Assembly (NCBI GenBank): GCA_902563335.1
Contig: CACEWU010000006.1
Span: 1-64,000, forward strand
From: an uncultured Prochlorococcus sp.
GTDB taxonomy: Bacteria; Cyanobacteriota; Cyanobacteriia; PCC-6307; Cyanobiaceae
Length of the DNA stretch: 64,000 bases
Direction of reading: 5' to 3'
A model generated the notes under the pieces. That model was not told where the DNA came from. It worked only from the letters and a program-made list of their open reading frames with translations, and searched no databases. The position numbers and the translations under genes are program-made. Below are positions 27,841 through 37,946 of the stretch, piece after piece; the stretch's first letter is position 1, and every line of letters starts with the position of its first letter.

Positions 27841-28156
27841 AGTCGTTTTGATTTAAAAAGATATGGATGATTTAAGTAAACTTCGATAGAGAAAAGAGAG
27901 ACCACAAACTATTTATTGTTTGAAAACCCTGGTTAACTCTTCATTGTTTTTAGGCTTGTTATCTGACTATTCACCTTTTTGAAGGGACCTTATTTCCCGA
28001 ATAGATTCCTCTTGGGGGATGTCTTTTTGGTTTAAATTTTCTTTTTGAATGACACCTTTAATGTAAGAGTCTTAGATGGAATCTGGTTTCATGATTTTGT
28101 GATATGAGATTATAGAATTTATATAGTTTTCTCGAGAATAATCGCCTTTCCAGACT
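27841..28156. other. intergenic region between mtnP and mtnA
   Basis: About 316 AT-rich bases separating two divergent genes, so it should hold both promoters. I see no strong hairpin. A 35-codon open frame on the minus strand ends at about 27973 (translation ends SIREIRSLQKGE) but has no ATG, GTG or TTG start; it may be chance or a gene remnant. Confidence 0.4.
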
Positions 28157-29275
28157 ATGAATATAGAGGGCAAAGCTTGGAGAACTATATGGCTAGAGGA
28201 TGGAGGAAAGTCAATTGGCGTGATTGATCAGACACGATTACCTCACAATTTCATTACATGCTCTTTAAGTGATTGTGATGATGTTGCTGAAGCGATTGCC
28301 AATATGGTTGTGCGAGGTGCTCCTTTAATTGGTATTGCAGGTGCTTATGGTTTGATGTTGGCTCTAATAGAGGATCCAAGTTCTGAGTCTTTGGAAACTG
28401 CTTTTCAACGACTTATTGAAACTCGCCCGACTGCAGTAAATCTTCGTTGGGCTCTTTGTCGAGTTTTTGAAAAAGTGAAAACACTGCCAGTTTGTGATAG
28501 GGCTGAGGCTGCGAGGTCAGAAGCCGAATTAATTGCTGAAGAAGATGTGAGAATGTGTGAGGCTATTGGAGAATATGGGTTAGGAGTACTGAAAAAACTT
28601 GCATATTCTCGGCCAATAGAGCGACAAAAAGAACCATTAAATCTACTTACTCATTGTAATGCTGGTTGGCTGGCTACTGCTGATTGGGGGACCGCGCTTG
28701 CTCCTGTTTACAAAGCCCATCGTGCAGGACTCAATATTCACGTTTGGGTTGATGAGACTAGACCTCGGAATCAGGGGGCTAGTCTTACGGCATATGAACT
28801 TTCGCAAGAAGGAGTTCCTCACACTGTAATTGCTGACAATGCAGGCGGACACCTCATGCAACACCACCAAGTAGATGCTGTAATTGTCGGCTCTGACCGC
28901 ATCACAAGTTCAGGAGATGTATGCAACAAGATAGGAACTTATTTAAAAGCTTTGGCTGCTTTTGATAATGACATTCCTTTTTATGTTGCGATACCTGCAT
29001 CAACGATTGATTGGTCTATAAGAGATGGACTGGTTGATATACCAATAGAGATTCGCTCAGGAATGGAAGTGACTCATATTCAAGGACAATACGTGAGTTC
29101 ACCATTAAGCTCCGAACCAGAGCTAATTCGGCTTTGTCCCAGTGGTACTGAAGGATTTAATCCTGCGTTTGACGTCACACCTGCCAGGTTAGTTACTGCT
29201 TTAATTACTGAGCGCGGCATAACATCCGCAACGTATAAGGGTTTAAAAAGACTTTACTCCGATGTAGAGATATAA
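28157..29275 (+). CDS. mtnA: S-methyl-5-thioribose-1-phosphate isomerase
   Basis: Converts methylthioribose-1-phosphate to the ribulose form. Family features: MVVRGAPLIGIAGAYG, the active-site segment LTHCNAGWLATADWGTAL with its cysteine, VWVDETRPRNQGAS, and the aspartate region VIVGSDRITSSGDVCNKIG. At 372 residues the length is normal. It follows from mtnP, so methionine salvage from polyamine or SAM side reactions is the joint role. Confidence 0.94.
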   Translation: MNIEGKAWRTIWLEDGGKSIGVIDQTRLPHNFITCSLSDCDDVAEAIANMVVRGAPLIGIAGAYGLMLALIEDPSSESLETAFQRLIETRPTAVNLRWALCRVFEKVKTLPVCDRAEAARSEAELIAEEDVRMCEAIGEYGLGVLKKLAYSRPIERQKEPLNLLTHCNAGWLATADWGTALAPVYKAHRAGLNIHVWVDETRPRNQGASLTAYELSQEGVPHTVIADNAGGHLMQHHQVDAVIVGSDRITSSGDVCNKIGTYLKALAAFDNDIPFYVAIPASTIDWSIRDGLVDIPIEIRSGMEVTHIQGQYVSSPLSSEPELIRLCPSGTEGFNPAFDVTPARLVTALITERGITSATYKGLKRLYSDVEI

Positions 29276-29318
29276 ATCATAATTGTCTAGTCTAAGTAGA
29301 TGATCCAGGGATAAAAAT

Positions 29319-30347
29319 TTAATCTTTAGAGTCATAAAAACTTCTGTACCATTGAGCAAAATGCTTAATACCCTTTGTTAAAGGAGTGGATGGTCGAAAA
29401 TCAATCCAGGACTCAAGAGCCGATGTATCAGCGGCTGTAGCCATTACATCACCAGGTTGCATTGATTGGAAGTCTTTTATTGCTTTTTTGCCTAGAGCAT
29501 TCTCAAGGAGCTCAATAAATTGCATTAATTTTATCGGATCAGAATTACCTATATTGAACACTCTATGTGGAGCGTTAGCTGTTGCCGGGTCTGGATCGAA
29601 TGGATTAAAAGACTTGTTGACGGTAGCAGGCTTATAACAACAGCGTAAAACTCCTTCTACTATATCGTCGATATAGGTGAAATCTCTTTGCATATTCCCA
29701 TGATTGAAAACTTTTATAGGCTTTTCTGCAAGTATTGCGTGTGCAAATAGCATTGGTGCCATGTCTGGTCTCCCCCAAGGACCATAGACGGTAAAGAATC
29801 GAAGTCCTGTAGCGGACAAATCATAAAGATGGCTATAGGAATGGGCCATTAATTCATTTGCTTTTTTAGAGGCCGCATAAAGACTGACCGGATGGTTAAC
29901 AGGTTGTCGTTCATGAAAAGGCAAAGTTTGGTTGCCTCCATATACCGAGCTACTAGAGGCATAAACTAAATGTTCGACATCAAAATTTCGACATGCCTCT
30001 AATAAATGACCAAACCCGACAAGATTAGCTTGTATATATGCTGATGGATTTTCCAGAGAGTACCGGACCCCTGCTTGAGCAGCGAGGTTTACTACGACTT
30101 GTGGCCTCTCATTATTGAATAAACTTACTAATGACGTTTCATCCTCTATGGCAAATTGATGAAATGACCATGAGGTGTTCTTTGCGTTAAGTGCAATCTG
30201 GGATAGCCGTGCTCTTTTTAAAGCAGGATCATAGTAGTTATTTAAATTATCAACTCCGATAACTCGCTCACCATTTGAGATTAATCTTTGGGATAGGGCA
30301 GCGCCTATGAACCCTGCCGCACCTGTAACGAGGATAGTTTTTTTCAA
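29319..30347 (-). CDS. NAD-dependent sugar-nucleotide epimerase (UDP-glucuronate 4-epimerase-like)
   Basis: Extended short-chain dehydrogenase fold: ILVTGAAGFIGAALSQRLI at the start, the catalytic YxxxK in LYAASKKANE, and RYFTVYGPWGRPDMAP-like RFFTVYGPWGRPDMA, typical of UDP-glucuronate epimerases. I use TTG 30347, whose TTGA overlaps the stop of ugd (coupled translation). UDP-glucuronate made by Ugd upstream is a natural substrate, giving UDP-galacturonate for surface polysaccharide. Length about 342 residues. Confidence 0.87.
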   Translation of the reverse strand: MKKTILVTGAAGFIGAALSQRLISNGERVIGVDNLNNYYDPALKRARLSQIALNAKNTSWSFHQFAIEDETSLVSLFNNERPQVVVNLAAQAGVRYSLENPSAYIQANLVGFGHLLEACRNFDVEHLVYASSSSVYGGNQTLPFHERQPVNHPVSLYAASKKANELMAHSYSHLYDLSATGLRFFTVYGPWGRPDMAPMLFAHAILAEKPIKVFNHGNMQRDFTYIDDIVEGVLRCCYKPATVNKSFNPFDPDPATANAPHRVFNIGNSDPIKLMQFIELLENALGKKAIKDFQSMQPGDVMATAADTSALESWIDFRPSTPLTKGIKHFAQWYRSFYDSKD

Positions 30348-31792
30348 GAAGCTCCATCTCCAACACGCCAAAGCTTGAGACCTGTTGATCTAACTTCTTG
30401 AGGGTTCACTACAGATCTTGTGTCAAATACCCAAGCGGGCTGTCTCATTTTAGGGGCAATATTATTCCAATTTAGGTTTTTAAATGCATCCCATTCTGTA
30501 AGAATTAAAATTGCATCTGAACCTGTAGCTGCTTCTTCCACACTATTTGATATCCACCAAGTACCTTCTCCATTAAGTGCGGCTCGTGTTTGCCCTGCTT
30601 TTATGTCAGGACAGGAAGTCGCTGGTAGTTGTAGGTCAATTTCAATTTGATTGGATTTGACTTGAGGGTCATATATAGCTAGCTGTGCTCCCTCTTCAAG
30701 TAATTCCAGCGCAATATTTATTGCAGGAGCTTCACGAGTATCGTTTGTATCTGCCTTAAATGCAAACCCAAATATAGCTAACCTTTTGCCTGTAACAGTA
30801 CCAAAAAGCCGCTTGACTATTAGTTGAGCAATTCGAGTCTGTTGCCAGGTGTTCAAAGTAACTACGTTTTGCCAATAGTCTGCGACTTCGGGAAGGCCAA
30901 AGTGTTTGCATAGGTAGACGAGATTGAGAATATCTTTCTTAAAGCAACTTCCACCAAAGCCGGGACCTGAATTTAGGAACTTCTTCCCTATTCGACTGTC
31001 AGCACCAATTGCCATCGAGACTTCACGTACATCCCCACCTGTTACTTCACATATAGCGGCAATGGAATTGATTGAGCTAATGCGTTGAGCAAGAAAAGCA
31101 TTGGCAGTGAGTTTGGAGAGCTCACTGCTCCAAAGATTGGTACGAAGAATTTTTTTAGTAGGAACCCATTGGTTATATATCGAAGCGAGTGCATTTATTG
31201 CTTCATCATCCTCTCCACCTATAAGTACTCGGTCTGGACTTTCTAAATCGCTAATCGCAGTTCCTTCTGCAAGAAATTCGGGATTTGATAACACCACAAA
31301 ACTACGTTGGGGTTTATTAGTTGAAGGTTGCTGAGCTGCTTGGAGGATTGCTTGGATTGTTTCTGCTGTTCTTACAGGCAAGGTACTTTTTTCGACAACA
31401 ATGGTGTGACCTTGAGCATGAAGCGCCACTTGCCTTGCACAGGCTTCTACCCATCGCAAGTCACTTGCTTGGCCAGAACCAAGGCCTTTGGTTTTTGTAG
31501 GGGTATTTACGGAGATAAATATCATGTCTGCAGTTGAGATCGCTGCATTGACTTCGGTTGAGAAATAGAGATTCCGACCACGGGCACGTGCAACTACTTC
31601 ATCTAGTCCTGGTTCGTATACAGGAAGCTTGCTTAGATCCTTTTCATTCCAGGCAGCAATTCGAGATTCATTAAGGTCAACTACGTTTATTTGTATTTGT
31701 GGACAGCGATCAGCAATGACAGCCATGGTTGGCCCACCTACGTAGCCGGCCCCTATGCAGCAGATATTGCGTATTTCTGGTGGAGGCGTCAT
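30344..31792 (-). CDS. UDP-glucose 6-dehydrogenase
   Basis: Two-step oxidation of UDP-glucose to UDP-glucuronate. Rossmann opening NICCIGAGYVGGPTMAVIAD; the catalytic cysteine lies in GPGFGGSCFKKDILNL, with SNPEFLAEGTAISDLE and the second domain GFAFKADTNDTREAPA. At 482 residues it is nearer the animal/plant-type long enzymes. The stop of this gene overlaps the start of the epimerase by 4 bases. Feeds the glycan genes of the neighbourhood. Confidence 0.92.
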   Translation of the reverse strand: MTPPPEIRNICCIGAGYVGGPTMAVIADRCPQIQINVVDLNESRIAAWNEKDLSKLPVYEPGLDEVVARARGRNLYFSTEVNAAISTADMIFISVNTPTKTKGLGSGQASDLRWVEACARQVALHAQGHTIVVEKSTLPVRTAETIQAILQAAQQPSTNKPQRSFVVLSNPEFLAEGTAISDLESPDRVLIGGEDDEAINALASIYNQWVPTKKILRTNLWSSELSKLTANAFLAQRISSINSIAAICEVTGGDVREVSMAIGADSRIGKKFLNSGPGFGGSCFKKDILNLVYLCKHFGLPEVADYWQNVVTLNTWQQTRIAQLIVKRLFGTVTGKRLAIFGFAFKADTNDTREAPAINIALELLEEGAQLAIYDPQVKSNQIEIDLQLPATSCPDIKAGQTRAALNGEGTWWISNSVEEAATGSDAILILTEWDAFKNLNWNNIAPKMRQPAWVFDTRSVVNPQEVRSTGLKLWRVGDGAS

Positions 31793-31828
31793 CGCGTAAA
31801 TAATTACAGTGCTCTGTTGGAAACTTAC

Positions 31829-33091
31829 TTAAACGAATCGCTTCAACAAAGTATCTAAGTTGATGCGCTCTTCTTTTGCAATCTTTTCCAGGCCTGATCG
31901 CAGATCTTTGAGGATTACTTTGCCTTGTTGGACCTCGCTATCGCCAATAATGATGGCCCAGCGAGCTCCACTACGGTCAGCTCGTTTGAGCTGTTTACTA
32001 AATGAGGCTCCGCTTAAATCAATCTCAACAATATTTTCTTTTAAACGCAAATTCCTAGTAACCATTAGGGCAAAGGATTCGGCGCTTTCTCCACGATTCA
32101 CCACATATATCTTTTGCTCTCTATGTGTCTTTTTCTCTGCAAACTGGGCTATCAGTAAGGCCAAGCGCTCCATCCCTATTGCCCAACCAATGGCAGGAGT
32201 TGAGGGACCACCTAATTGTTTTATTAAATCGTCGTATCTACCTCCACCACAGATAGTGGCTTGAGCTCCCAGTTCAGTTGTTGTAATTTCAAAGGCTGTA
32301 TGGCTGTAGTAATCGAGACCACGCACTAAAAAAGGGTTGACTGTGTAAGGAATCCCTAGTTCATCTAGCCCTATTTGAACTTTTTCAAACCTCTCAAGGC
32401 TTTCTCTTGAAAGAGAATTTTTAAGTATTGGAGCCTCTTGAAGGAGAGCTTTGGTTGAAGGGTGTTTCGAATCAAGTATTCGCAAGGGATTTGTTTTTAA
32501 ACGATGCTGAGAATCTTCATCTAATTGCTGAGAATGTCCCTCAAGCCATTTGATTAATGTTTGTCTATACATTTTCCTGTCGCTTGAGTCCCCTAGAGAA
32601 TTGAGTTCAAGGGTCAGATTTTTTACTTGAGTATCTTTTAAAAGATCCCACGCAAGTTGGATTGCCTCAATATCACTTCGTGGCTCCACAAACCCTAAGA
32701 ATTCCACCCCAATTTGGTGAAATTGCCTCTGTCTGCCAGCTTGAGGCCTTTCATATCGAAACATCGGACCTGAATACCAGAGTCGCTGTGGTCCTTGGCT
32801 TATTAGCCCATGTTGGATAGCTGCTCTAACAACCGAGGCCGTTCCTTCGGGCCTGAGAGTGCAATTTCTTTCTCCTTTATCAAGAAATGAGTACATCTCT
32901 TTGCTGACTACATCTGTTGACTCACCGACTCCACGTGAGAATAATTCTGTAGCTTCTAGTAAAGGTGTCCTTATTTCCGAAATGGCTGCTTGTTTGAAGT
33001 GACGACGTGCAGTCTCTTCGATCTTCTGCCAAAGGGTTATTTGATCTGGCAACAGATCAACCATGCCTCGTAACCCTTGTAATTTCTCCAT
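31829..33091 (-). CDS. hisS: histidyl-tRNA synthetase
   Basis: Class II aminoacyl-tRNA synthetase. Motif 2 is [20 protein letters not shown], and histidine-specific segments are [15 protein letters not shown] and [15 protein letters not shown]; motif 3 is GWAIGMERL. The C-terminal anticodon domain follows. At 420 residues it is normal. It begins upstream of ugd, same strand, and is divergent from galE. Confidence 0.97.
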   Translation of the reverse strand: MEKLQGLRGMVDLLPDQITLWQKIEETARRHFKQAAISEIRTPLLEATELFSRGVGESTDVVSKEMYSFLDKGERNCTLRPEGTASVVRAAIQHGLISQGPQRLWYSGPMFRYERPQAGRQRQFHQIGVEFLGFVEPRSDIEAIQLAWDLLKDTQVKNLTLELNSLGDSSDRKMYRQTLIKWLEGHSQQLDEDSQHRLKTNPLRILDSKHPSTKALLQEAPILKNSLSRESLERFEKVQIGLDELGIPYTVNPFLVRGLDYYSHTAFEITTTELGAQATICGGGRYDDLIKQLGGPSTPAIGWAIGMERLALLIAQFAEKKTHREQKIYVVNRGESAESFALMVTRNLRLKENIVEIDLSGASFSKQLKRADRSGARWAIIIGDSEVQQGKVILKDLRSGLEKIAKEERINLDTLLKRFV

Positions 33092-33170
33092 TCAACGATC
33101 TAGCGCTTCTGCCATCTTGCGGGATAACGGCGACAAACCCCTATCGTGTCTTTAAAAGAGTTTTTTTTTT

Positions 33171-34214
33171 ATGGCTCAGCTGTTGATTACCGGCGGAGCC
33201 GGGTTTATCGGCAGCCACACTTGCTTCTCTTTGTTAGAGGCTGGCCATAATCTTGTTGTTCTTGATAACTATTCCAACAGCTCTTCTGTGGTGCTTAGGA
33301 GAGTGGCGGAATTGGTAGGACTTAAAGACTGCAAAAGGCTAAAGGTTTTACAAGGGGATATTCGTAGCAAGGAAGACTTGGACAAGGCTTTTTCGGCAGG
33401 GGAGGAGCCTGTCACAGCTGTTGTACATCTCGCAGGACTAAAGGCAGTAGGGGAATCATTTAACCGCCCTTTGGATTATTGGGATGTCAATGTGACCGGA
33501 AGCCACTCTTTGCTGAGGTCAATGCAACGCCATGGTTGCCGCACGATTGTTTTTAGTAGTACTGCCACGCTATACGGCTTGCCTAAGGAGGTCCCTATTC
33601 CAGAGACATTTGCAGTTCAACCTATTAATCCATATGGGCATACGAAAGCAGCAGTGGAGCAGCTTTTAGGGAATTTGGTTAATAGTGAACCTGGTTGGCG
33701 AATAGCTTGTTTGAGATATTTCAATCCTGTTGGAGCACATCCAAGTGGACGAATTGGGGAAGATCCTAGTGGTGTGCCCAATAATTTATTTCCCTTTGTA
33801 AGTCAGGTTGCAGTTGGACGACGCCAAGAGTTGCAGGTCTTCGGGGCAGATTGGCCTACTCCTGATGGCAGTGCTGTACGGGATTACATACATGTGCTTG
33901 ATCTCGCAGAAGGTCACTCTGCTGCATTGGAGTTTCTACAAAGAGAAAAACCACAATTGCTCATTTTGAATTTGGGCAGCGGACGTGGCTATTCCGTATT
34001 TGAAGTAGTTCGAGCTTTTGAGCAAGCAACTGGGAGAGAAGTGCCATATCGAATTGCTAATAGGAGAGTTGGCGATGTTGCTTGCTCAATAGCTGATCCA
34101 CGAGTTGCACAAGAACTTTTGGGTTGGCAGACCAAAAGGACTTTGGAAGAAATGTGTCAAGATTCCTGGTCATGGCAACAAGCCAATCCTCTTGGATATG
34201 GTTGCGCCGAATGA
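33171..34214 (+). CDS. galE: UDP-glucose 4-epimerase
   Basis: Classic GalE: LLITGGAGFIGSHTCFSLL for NAD, VFSSTATLYG, the YxxxK catalytic pair in NPYGHTKAAVEQLL, and the UDP-sugar part RYFNPVGAHPSGRIGEDP. At 347 residues the length is normal. A run of ten T precedes the start codon. It heads a plus-strand pair with the sugar transferase downstream and supplies UDP-galactose. Confidence 0.95.
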   Translation: MAQLLITGGAGFIGSHTCFSLLEAGHNLVVLDNYSNSSSVVLRRVAELVGLKDCKRLKVLQGDIRSKEDLDKAFSAGEEPVTAVVHLAGLKAVGESFNRPLDYWDVNVTGSHSLLRSMQRHGCRTIVFSSTATLYGLPKEVPIPETFAVQPINPYGHTKAAVEQLLGNLVNSEPGWRIACLRYFNPVGAHPSGRIGEDPSGVPNNLFPFVSQVAVGRRQELQVFGADWPTPDGSAVRDYIHVLDLAEGHSAALEFLQREKPQLLILNLGSGRGYSVFEVVRAFEQATGREVPYRIANRRVGDVACSIADPRVAQELLGWQTKRTLEEMCQDSWSWQQANPLGYGCAE

Positions 34215-34282
34215 TCAGAACCCTTTAGATAGGTCTTTAATATCGATTTTGACCATAATTAATCTCATCGAATTGAACTTGA

Positions 34283-35611
34283 TTGATTAGTTTGTCCTTG
34301 CGCAATCCTCGCCGCAATCTGTTGCTATGTGCAGCCCTAGATCTGTTGGGGATGGTTGTTGTGCTTTTTACATTAGTGAGCATTTGGGCTCAGTCTTTAC
34401 AAGGTCAAGTCACTTGGATTCTTATAACTACCTCTTCGTATTTGCTTTTTGGCTGGTTGTTGGGGACATATACAGTGCTTGGTTGGCCCCAGCTTTCTGG
34501 GTGGACACTCTTTCAGCGGTTGGGGCTTTGTCTGTTAAGCACATTGATGCTTGTGGCGATTTTGCGTTGGGTTATTAATCCCTCTTTGGATGTCTGGTTG
34601 GTTTATCGAAGCACTCAGACGGTATGGCTCTTTTCTACGGCGGTTTGGTCTTTGATGGTTCGTATTGGTTTGCGACGAGGAGCATTACTGCCAGAGGAGC
34701 CCAAACTTGTTGTTGTTGCACCTGAAGAGGAAGCTTATGAAGCTCTTCATGCTTGGAGGGTAACTCCAACGAGAATTATGCCTCGTTGGTTGCCGTCGAA
34801 TGAAGCTGTCTTGCAGCCAAGTCCTCTTGTTCTAGCTGTCTCACCTAGTTTGCGACTAAACCCTGAATACCGGCATTTGCTTGAGGAGCTTGAACAAAGA
34901 GATCCACGAGAGTGCAGTTTGACCACTCCTTTAGCTCTCGCAGAACGACAATTGGAAAGATTGCCTCCAACACTGCTACCGGAACCATGGGTTAGTTATT
35001 CGGAAATACCTGGGAATACTTTGTTTAGTCCTCAAAGACAGTTGAAACGTGTTGCTGATGTTTTACTTTCATTGTTGCTTTTAGGTCTGACTGCTCCTCT
35101 TGTTGTTTTTGCTGCTTGTTTGATCTGGTTAGAAGACCGAGGGCCAGTTTTTTATGTTCAGGAGCGCAGCGGCTGGCTGGGAAGACCATTTAAAGTTGTG
35201 AAACTTCGAACAATGAAGGTTGCTTCTTCCCACGTCCCTGTTTCTTGGACTGTGCCTGGTGACTTGCGTATTACAAAAGTAGGTCATTGGTTGAGGAGAT
35301 CCAGGCTTGATGAATTACCACAGTTAGTGAATGTTGTTCTTGGAGATATGAGTCTTATAGGGCCAAGGCCAGAAAGGCCTGAGCTGGAACTAGAGCTCGA
35401 GGAGAGAATTCCTCATTATCGAAAACGGCATTGGATGCGACCTGGGTTAAGTGGATGGGCACAAGTTTGTGCTCCCTATGCATCCAGTATTGAAGACTCT
35501 GAATTAAAGCTTTCATATGATTTGTTCTATCTCAAAAATTTCAGCACTTTCTTGGACTTAGTAATACTTTTCCGCACAATTAAAACAGTGTTAAAGGTGG
35601 CAGGTCGTTGA
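34283..35611 (+). CDS. polyprenyl-phosphate sugar transferase (WbaP/exopolysaccharide type)
   Basis: Initiates a glycan chain by moving a sugar-1-phosphate onto a lipid carrier. The N-terminal four helices are followed by a spacer; the C-terminal catalytic part has its own helix and then GPVFYVQERSGWLGRPFKVVK, KLRTMK, RRSRLDELPQLVNVVLGDMS and LIGPRPERPE. At 442 residues this is the bacterial sugar transferase family. The start is TTG. It is downstream of galE, so galactose-phosphate is a reasonable substrate, not proven. Confidence 0.92.
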   Translation: MISLSLRNPRRNLLLCAALDLLGMVVVLFTLVSIWAQSLQGQVTWILITTSSYLLFGWLLGTYTVLGWPQLSGWTLFQRLGLCLLSTLMLVAILRWVINPSLDVWLVYRSTQTVWLFSTAVWSLMVRIGLRRGALLPEEPKLVVVAPEEEAYEALHAWRVTPTRIMPRWLPSNEAVLQPSPLVLAVSPSLRLNPEYRHLLEELEQRDPRECSLTTPLALAERQLERLPPTLLPEPWVSYSEIPGNTLFSPQRQLKRVADVLLSLLLLGLTAPLVVFAACLIWLEDRGPVFYVQERSGWLGRPFKVVKLRTMKVASSHVPVSWTVPGDLRITKVGHWLRRSRLDELPQLVNVVLGDMSLIGPRPERPELELELEERIPHYRKRHWMRPGLSGWAQVCAPYASSIEDSELKLSYDLFYLKNFSTFLDLVILFRTIKTVLKVAGR

Positions 35612-35732
35612 ATATTCCAATGTCCATTTGTCGATTGATAATGCTCTAATTTTTTTTAAAATAATTGCTATGAGAAACAACTTTTTACAATTAGCAAAAA
35701 CCTTTCTTCTTTCAAATCAGGAATAAAAGTAT

Positions 35733-37907
35733 ATGTTGTTTGATCATCTTGTCCTTGCTGGTGGAGGTCATACTAATTCCTTAATGTTACTTCGCTGGGC
35801 CATGTACCCTGATTTGAGGCCACAGGGTCTGATTACTTTAGTTAATCGTAATAGCACAACAATTTATTCAGGTATGATCCCTGGCTTAATTGCTGGTAAA
35901 TATAAGCTTGATGAGACTTCTATTGACCTTCGCCGATTAGCAGATCAAGCCGGTGTTGCCATTGTTGTAGCTGAGATTATTGGCATAGATATCTTCAAAA
36001 ACTGCTTATTCCTTGCGAATCGACCACCTATTTTCTTTGACAGACTCAGTATTGATGTTGGATCAGAAACACTTCATGGGGATCAACATGAACTCCTAAT
36101 CCGTAAAGGAGCCTTTGTTCCAATTAAGCCTCTTGAACCTGCATTGTCTTGGATTGCCGAGCAAGAGAGTGGGGCGTTGAGTGAGAATTCAGAACCTTTT
36201 ACCATAGTTGGCGCTGGGTTTGCGGGTGTCGAGGTTGCATTGGCATTGCGACAAAGATGGCCTAAACGTCGACTTCAAATACAATCCCTACCTGGACAAC
36301 CTGTTCCTCAATTAAAGGTGGCACTTTTGCGAGCTGGAATTGCTCGTGTGGATAGAGGTAATAATCTGTCAGGACAAGGGCTTTTATGTACTGGTAGCCA
36401 TGGTCCTAGATGGTTGAAAGATAGTGGCTTATCAGTGGATCGGTCTGGAAGGGTTCTGACGGAAGACACTTTTCAGGTTGTTGACCATCCTGAACTTTTT
36501 GCGGTGGGTGACTGTGGCGTAATTAGAAATAACTATCGTCCTGCATCGGGAGTTTGGGCTGTGAGGTCTGCTACTCCTCTTGCAAGAAACTTGGAGCGAG
36601 ACTCTCAAGGACTGTCCCCTCTCCCTTGGAATCCTCAACCTAAAGCTTTGCAATTATTAGGTGGTCGTGATCATCTTGGTCGTTTAGTGGCTTGGGCTTT
36701 TTGGGGTGGGTTAGTAGTAGGTCCACATCCATGGCTATGGCGTTTGAAAGAGGCTATTGATAGGAAATTCATGGAGAAGTTTGCTTTTGTTGGTGATATA
36801 ACTCTGATGTCTAATCAACAAGATACAAACAATTTATGTCGAGGTTGTGCTGCAAAGCTTGCAGCACAACCTTTAGCAAATGCTCTTCAACGAGCTGGGC
36901 TTTCCTTGCTAGGTGATCAACCAGAAGATGCAGCATTGATCGCTACTTCATTAGACGGTGGTATTTGCCTTCAAAGTGTTGATGGATTTCCAGCTTTAGT
37001 TAGTGACCCTTGGTTAAACGGACGTCTAACGACATTGCATGCTTGTTCTGATCTTTGGGCAAGTGGAGCGAATGTTAGTTCGGCTCAGGCTGTGATAACG
37101 CTACCTGCTGTTTCAGAAAATATTCAACAAGAGTTGTTGGCTCAGGTTTTACATGGAATTCAATCGGCATTAGAGCCTCAAGAGGCTAAATTGTTGGGTG
37201 GGCATACCATTGAGGCAAGAGTTTTACCTCCAGAGCCATATAGTCTTGGTGTACAAGTCTCTTTGACTGTTAATGGCCTGGTAAGAGATCGCTCACTTTG
37301 TTGGAAGAAAGGTGGCCTTCAAGCGGGAGATAGCCTACTTTTAAGTAGAGGACTAGGAAGTGGAGTCATTTTTGCTTCGGCTATGGGTGGATATGTTTGT
37401 CCAAAAGACGTAGATGCTGTCCTTGCTCAAATGACTAATAGTCAGCATTATTTGATTAAGTCCTTGCAGGAGAATCATCAGACAAAATCGATACATGCTT
37501 GTACCGATATAACTGGATTTGGTTTGTTAGGGCATTTAGGTGAAATGCTTATTGCTAGCAATACCGAACGTGCTATCAAAGGGCTTCCTTCTATTAGAGT
37601 AAAAATTTCTGCTGAAAAAATACCTGCCTTTCAAGGAGCCTTTGAGCTCTTTCGAGATGGACTTTCGAGTAGCTTGGCTCCTGCTAATCGACGTTCATTA
37701 TCATTATTAGATTCTGTTAAAAATGATCCTCCACTAGTGGAATTAGAACTTGGGAAAATTTGTTACGGGAGTACAAAACATAGGATAGTTATGGAGTTAA
37801 TAGTTGACCCTCAAACATGTGGTCCATTATTAATTGCTTGCCCTTCGAAACTCTCTTCAGAGCTAGTCCAAATTGGTCCTTGGCATCAAATTGGCGAAGT
37901 TGTTTGA
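35733..37907 (+). CDS. fusion of FAD-dependent NADH-dehydrogenase-like domain and selenide, water dikinase (SelD)
   Basis: Residues about 1-360 form a NAD(P)/FAD oxidoreductase (opening LVLAGGGHTNSLMLLRW; FTIVGAGFAGVEVALALRQR; HPELFAVGDCGV). Residues about 365-724 are SelD-like: RGCAAK gives Cys372 and Lys375, the equivalents of the catalytic pair in E. coli SelD, then VDGFPALVSDPW and TDITGFGLLGHLGEM. Such NDH-SelD fusions are known in cyanobacteria. SelD makes selenophosphate, but no other selenium gene lies in this window, and the flavin domain's job in the fusion is not established. The start is ATG 35733. Confidence 0.9.
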   Translation: MLFDHLVLAGGGHTNSLMLLRWAMYPDLRPQGLITLVNRNSTTIYSGMIPGLIAGKYKLDETSIDLRRLADQAGVAIVVAEIIGIDIFKNCLFLANRPPIFFDRLSIDVGSETLHGDQHELLIRKGAFVPIKPLEPALSWIAEQESGALSENSEPFTIVGAGFAGVEVALALRQRWPKRRLQIQSLPGQPVPQLKVALLRAGIARVDRGNNLSGQGLLCTGSHGPRWLKDSGLSVDRSGRVLTEDTFQVVDHPELFAVGDCGVIRNNYRPASGVWAVRSATPLARNLERDSQGLSPLPWNPQPKALQLLGGRDHLGRLVAWAFWGGLVVGPHPWLWRLKEAIDRKFMEKFAFVGDITLMSNQQDTNNLCRGCAAKLAAQPLANALQRAGLSLLGDQPEDAALIATSLDGGICLQSVDGFPALVSDPWLNGRLTTLHACSDLWASGANVSSAQAVITLPAVSENIQQELLAQVLHGIQSALEPQEAKLLGGHTIEARVLPPEPYSLGVQVSLTVNGLVRDRSLCWKKGGLQAGDSLLLSRGLGSGVIFASAMGGYVCPKDVDAVLAQMTNSQHYLIKSLQENHQTKSIHACTDITGFGLLGHLGEMLIASNTERAIKGLPSIRVKISAEKIPAFQGAFELFRDGLSSSLAPANRRSLSLLDSVKNDPPLVELELGKICYGSTKHRIVMELIVDPQTCGPLLIACPSKLSSELVQIGPWHQIGEVV

Positions 37908-37946
37908 TTAACTCATGGATTGGTTGTGAATTGAAGGTGTGTAATT

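Noticed and set aside
33156-33170. T-run before galE as terminator of an upstream gene
   Set aside because: It has no stem-loop before it, and hisS runs in the other direction.
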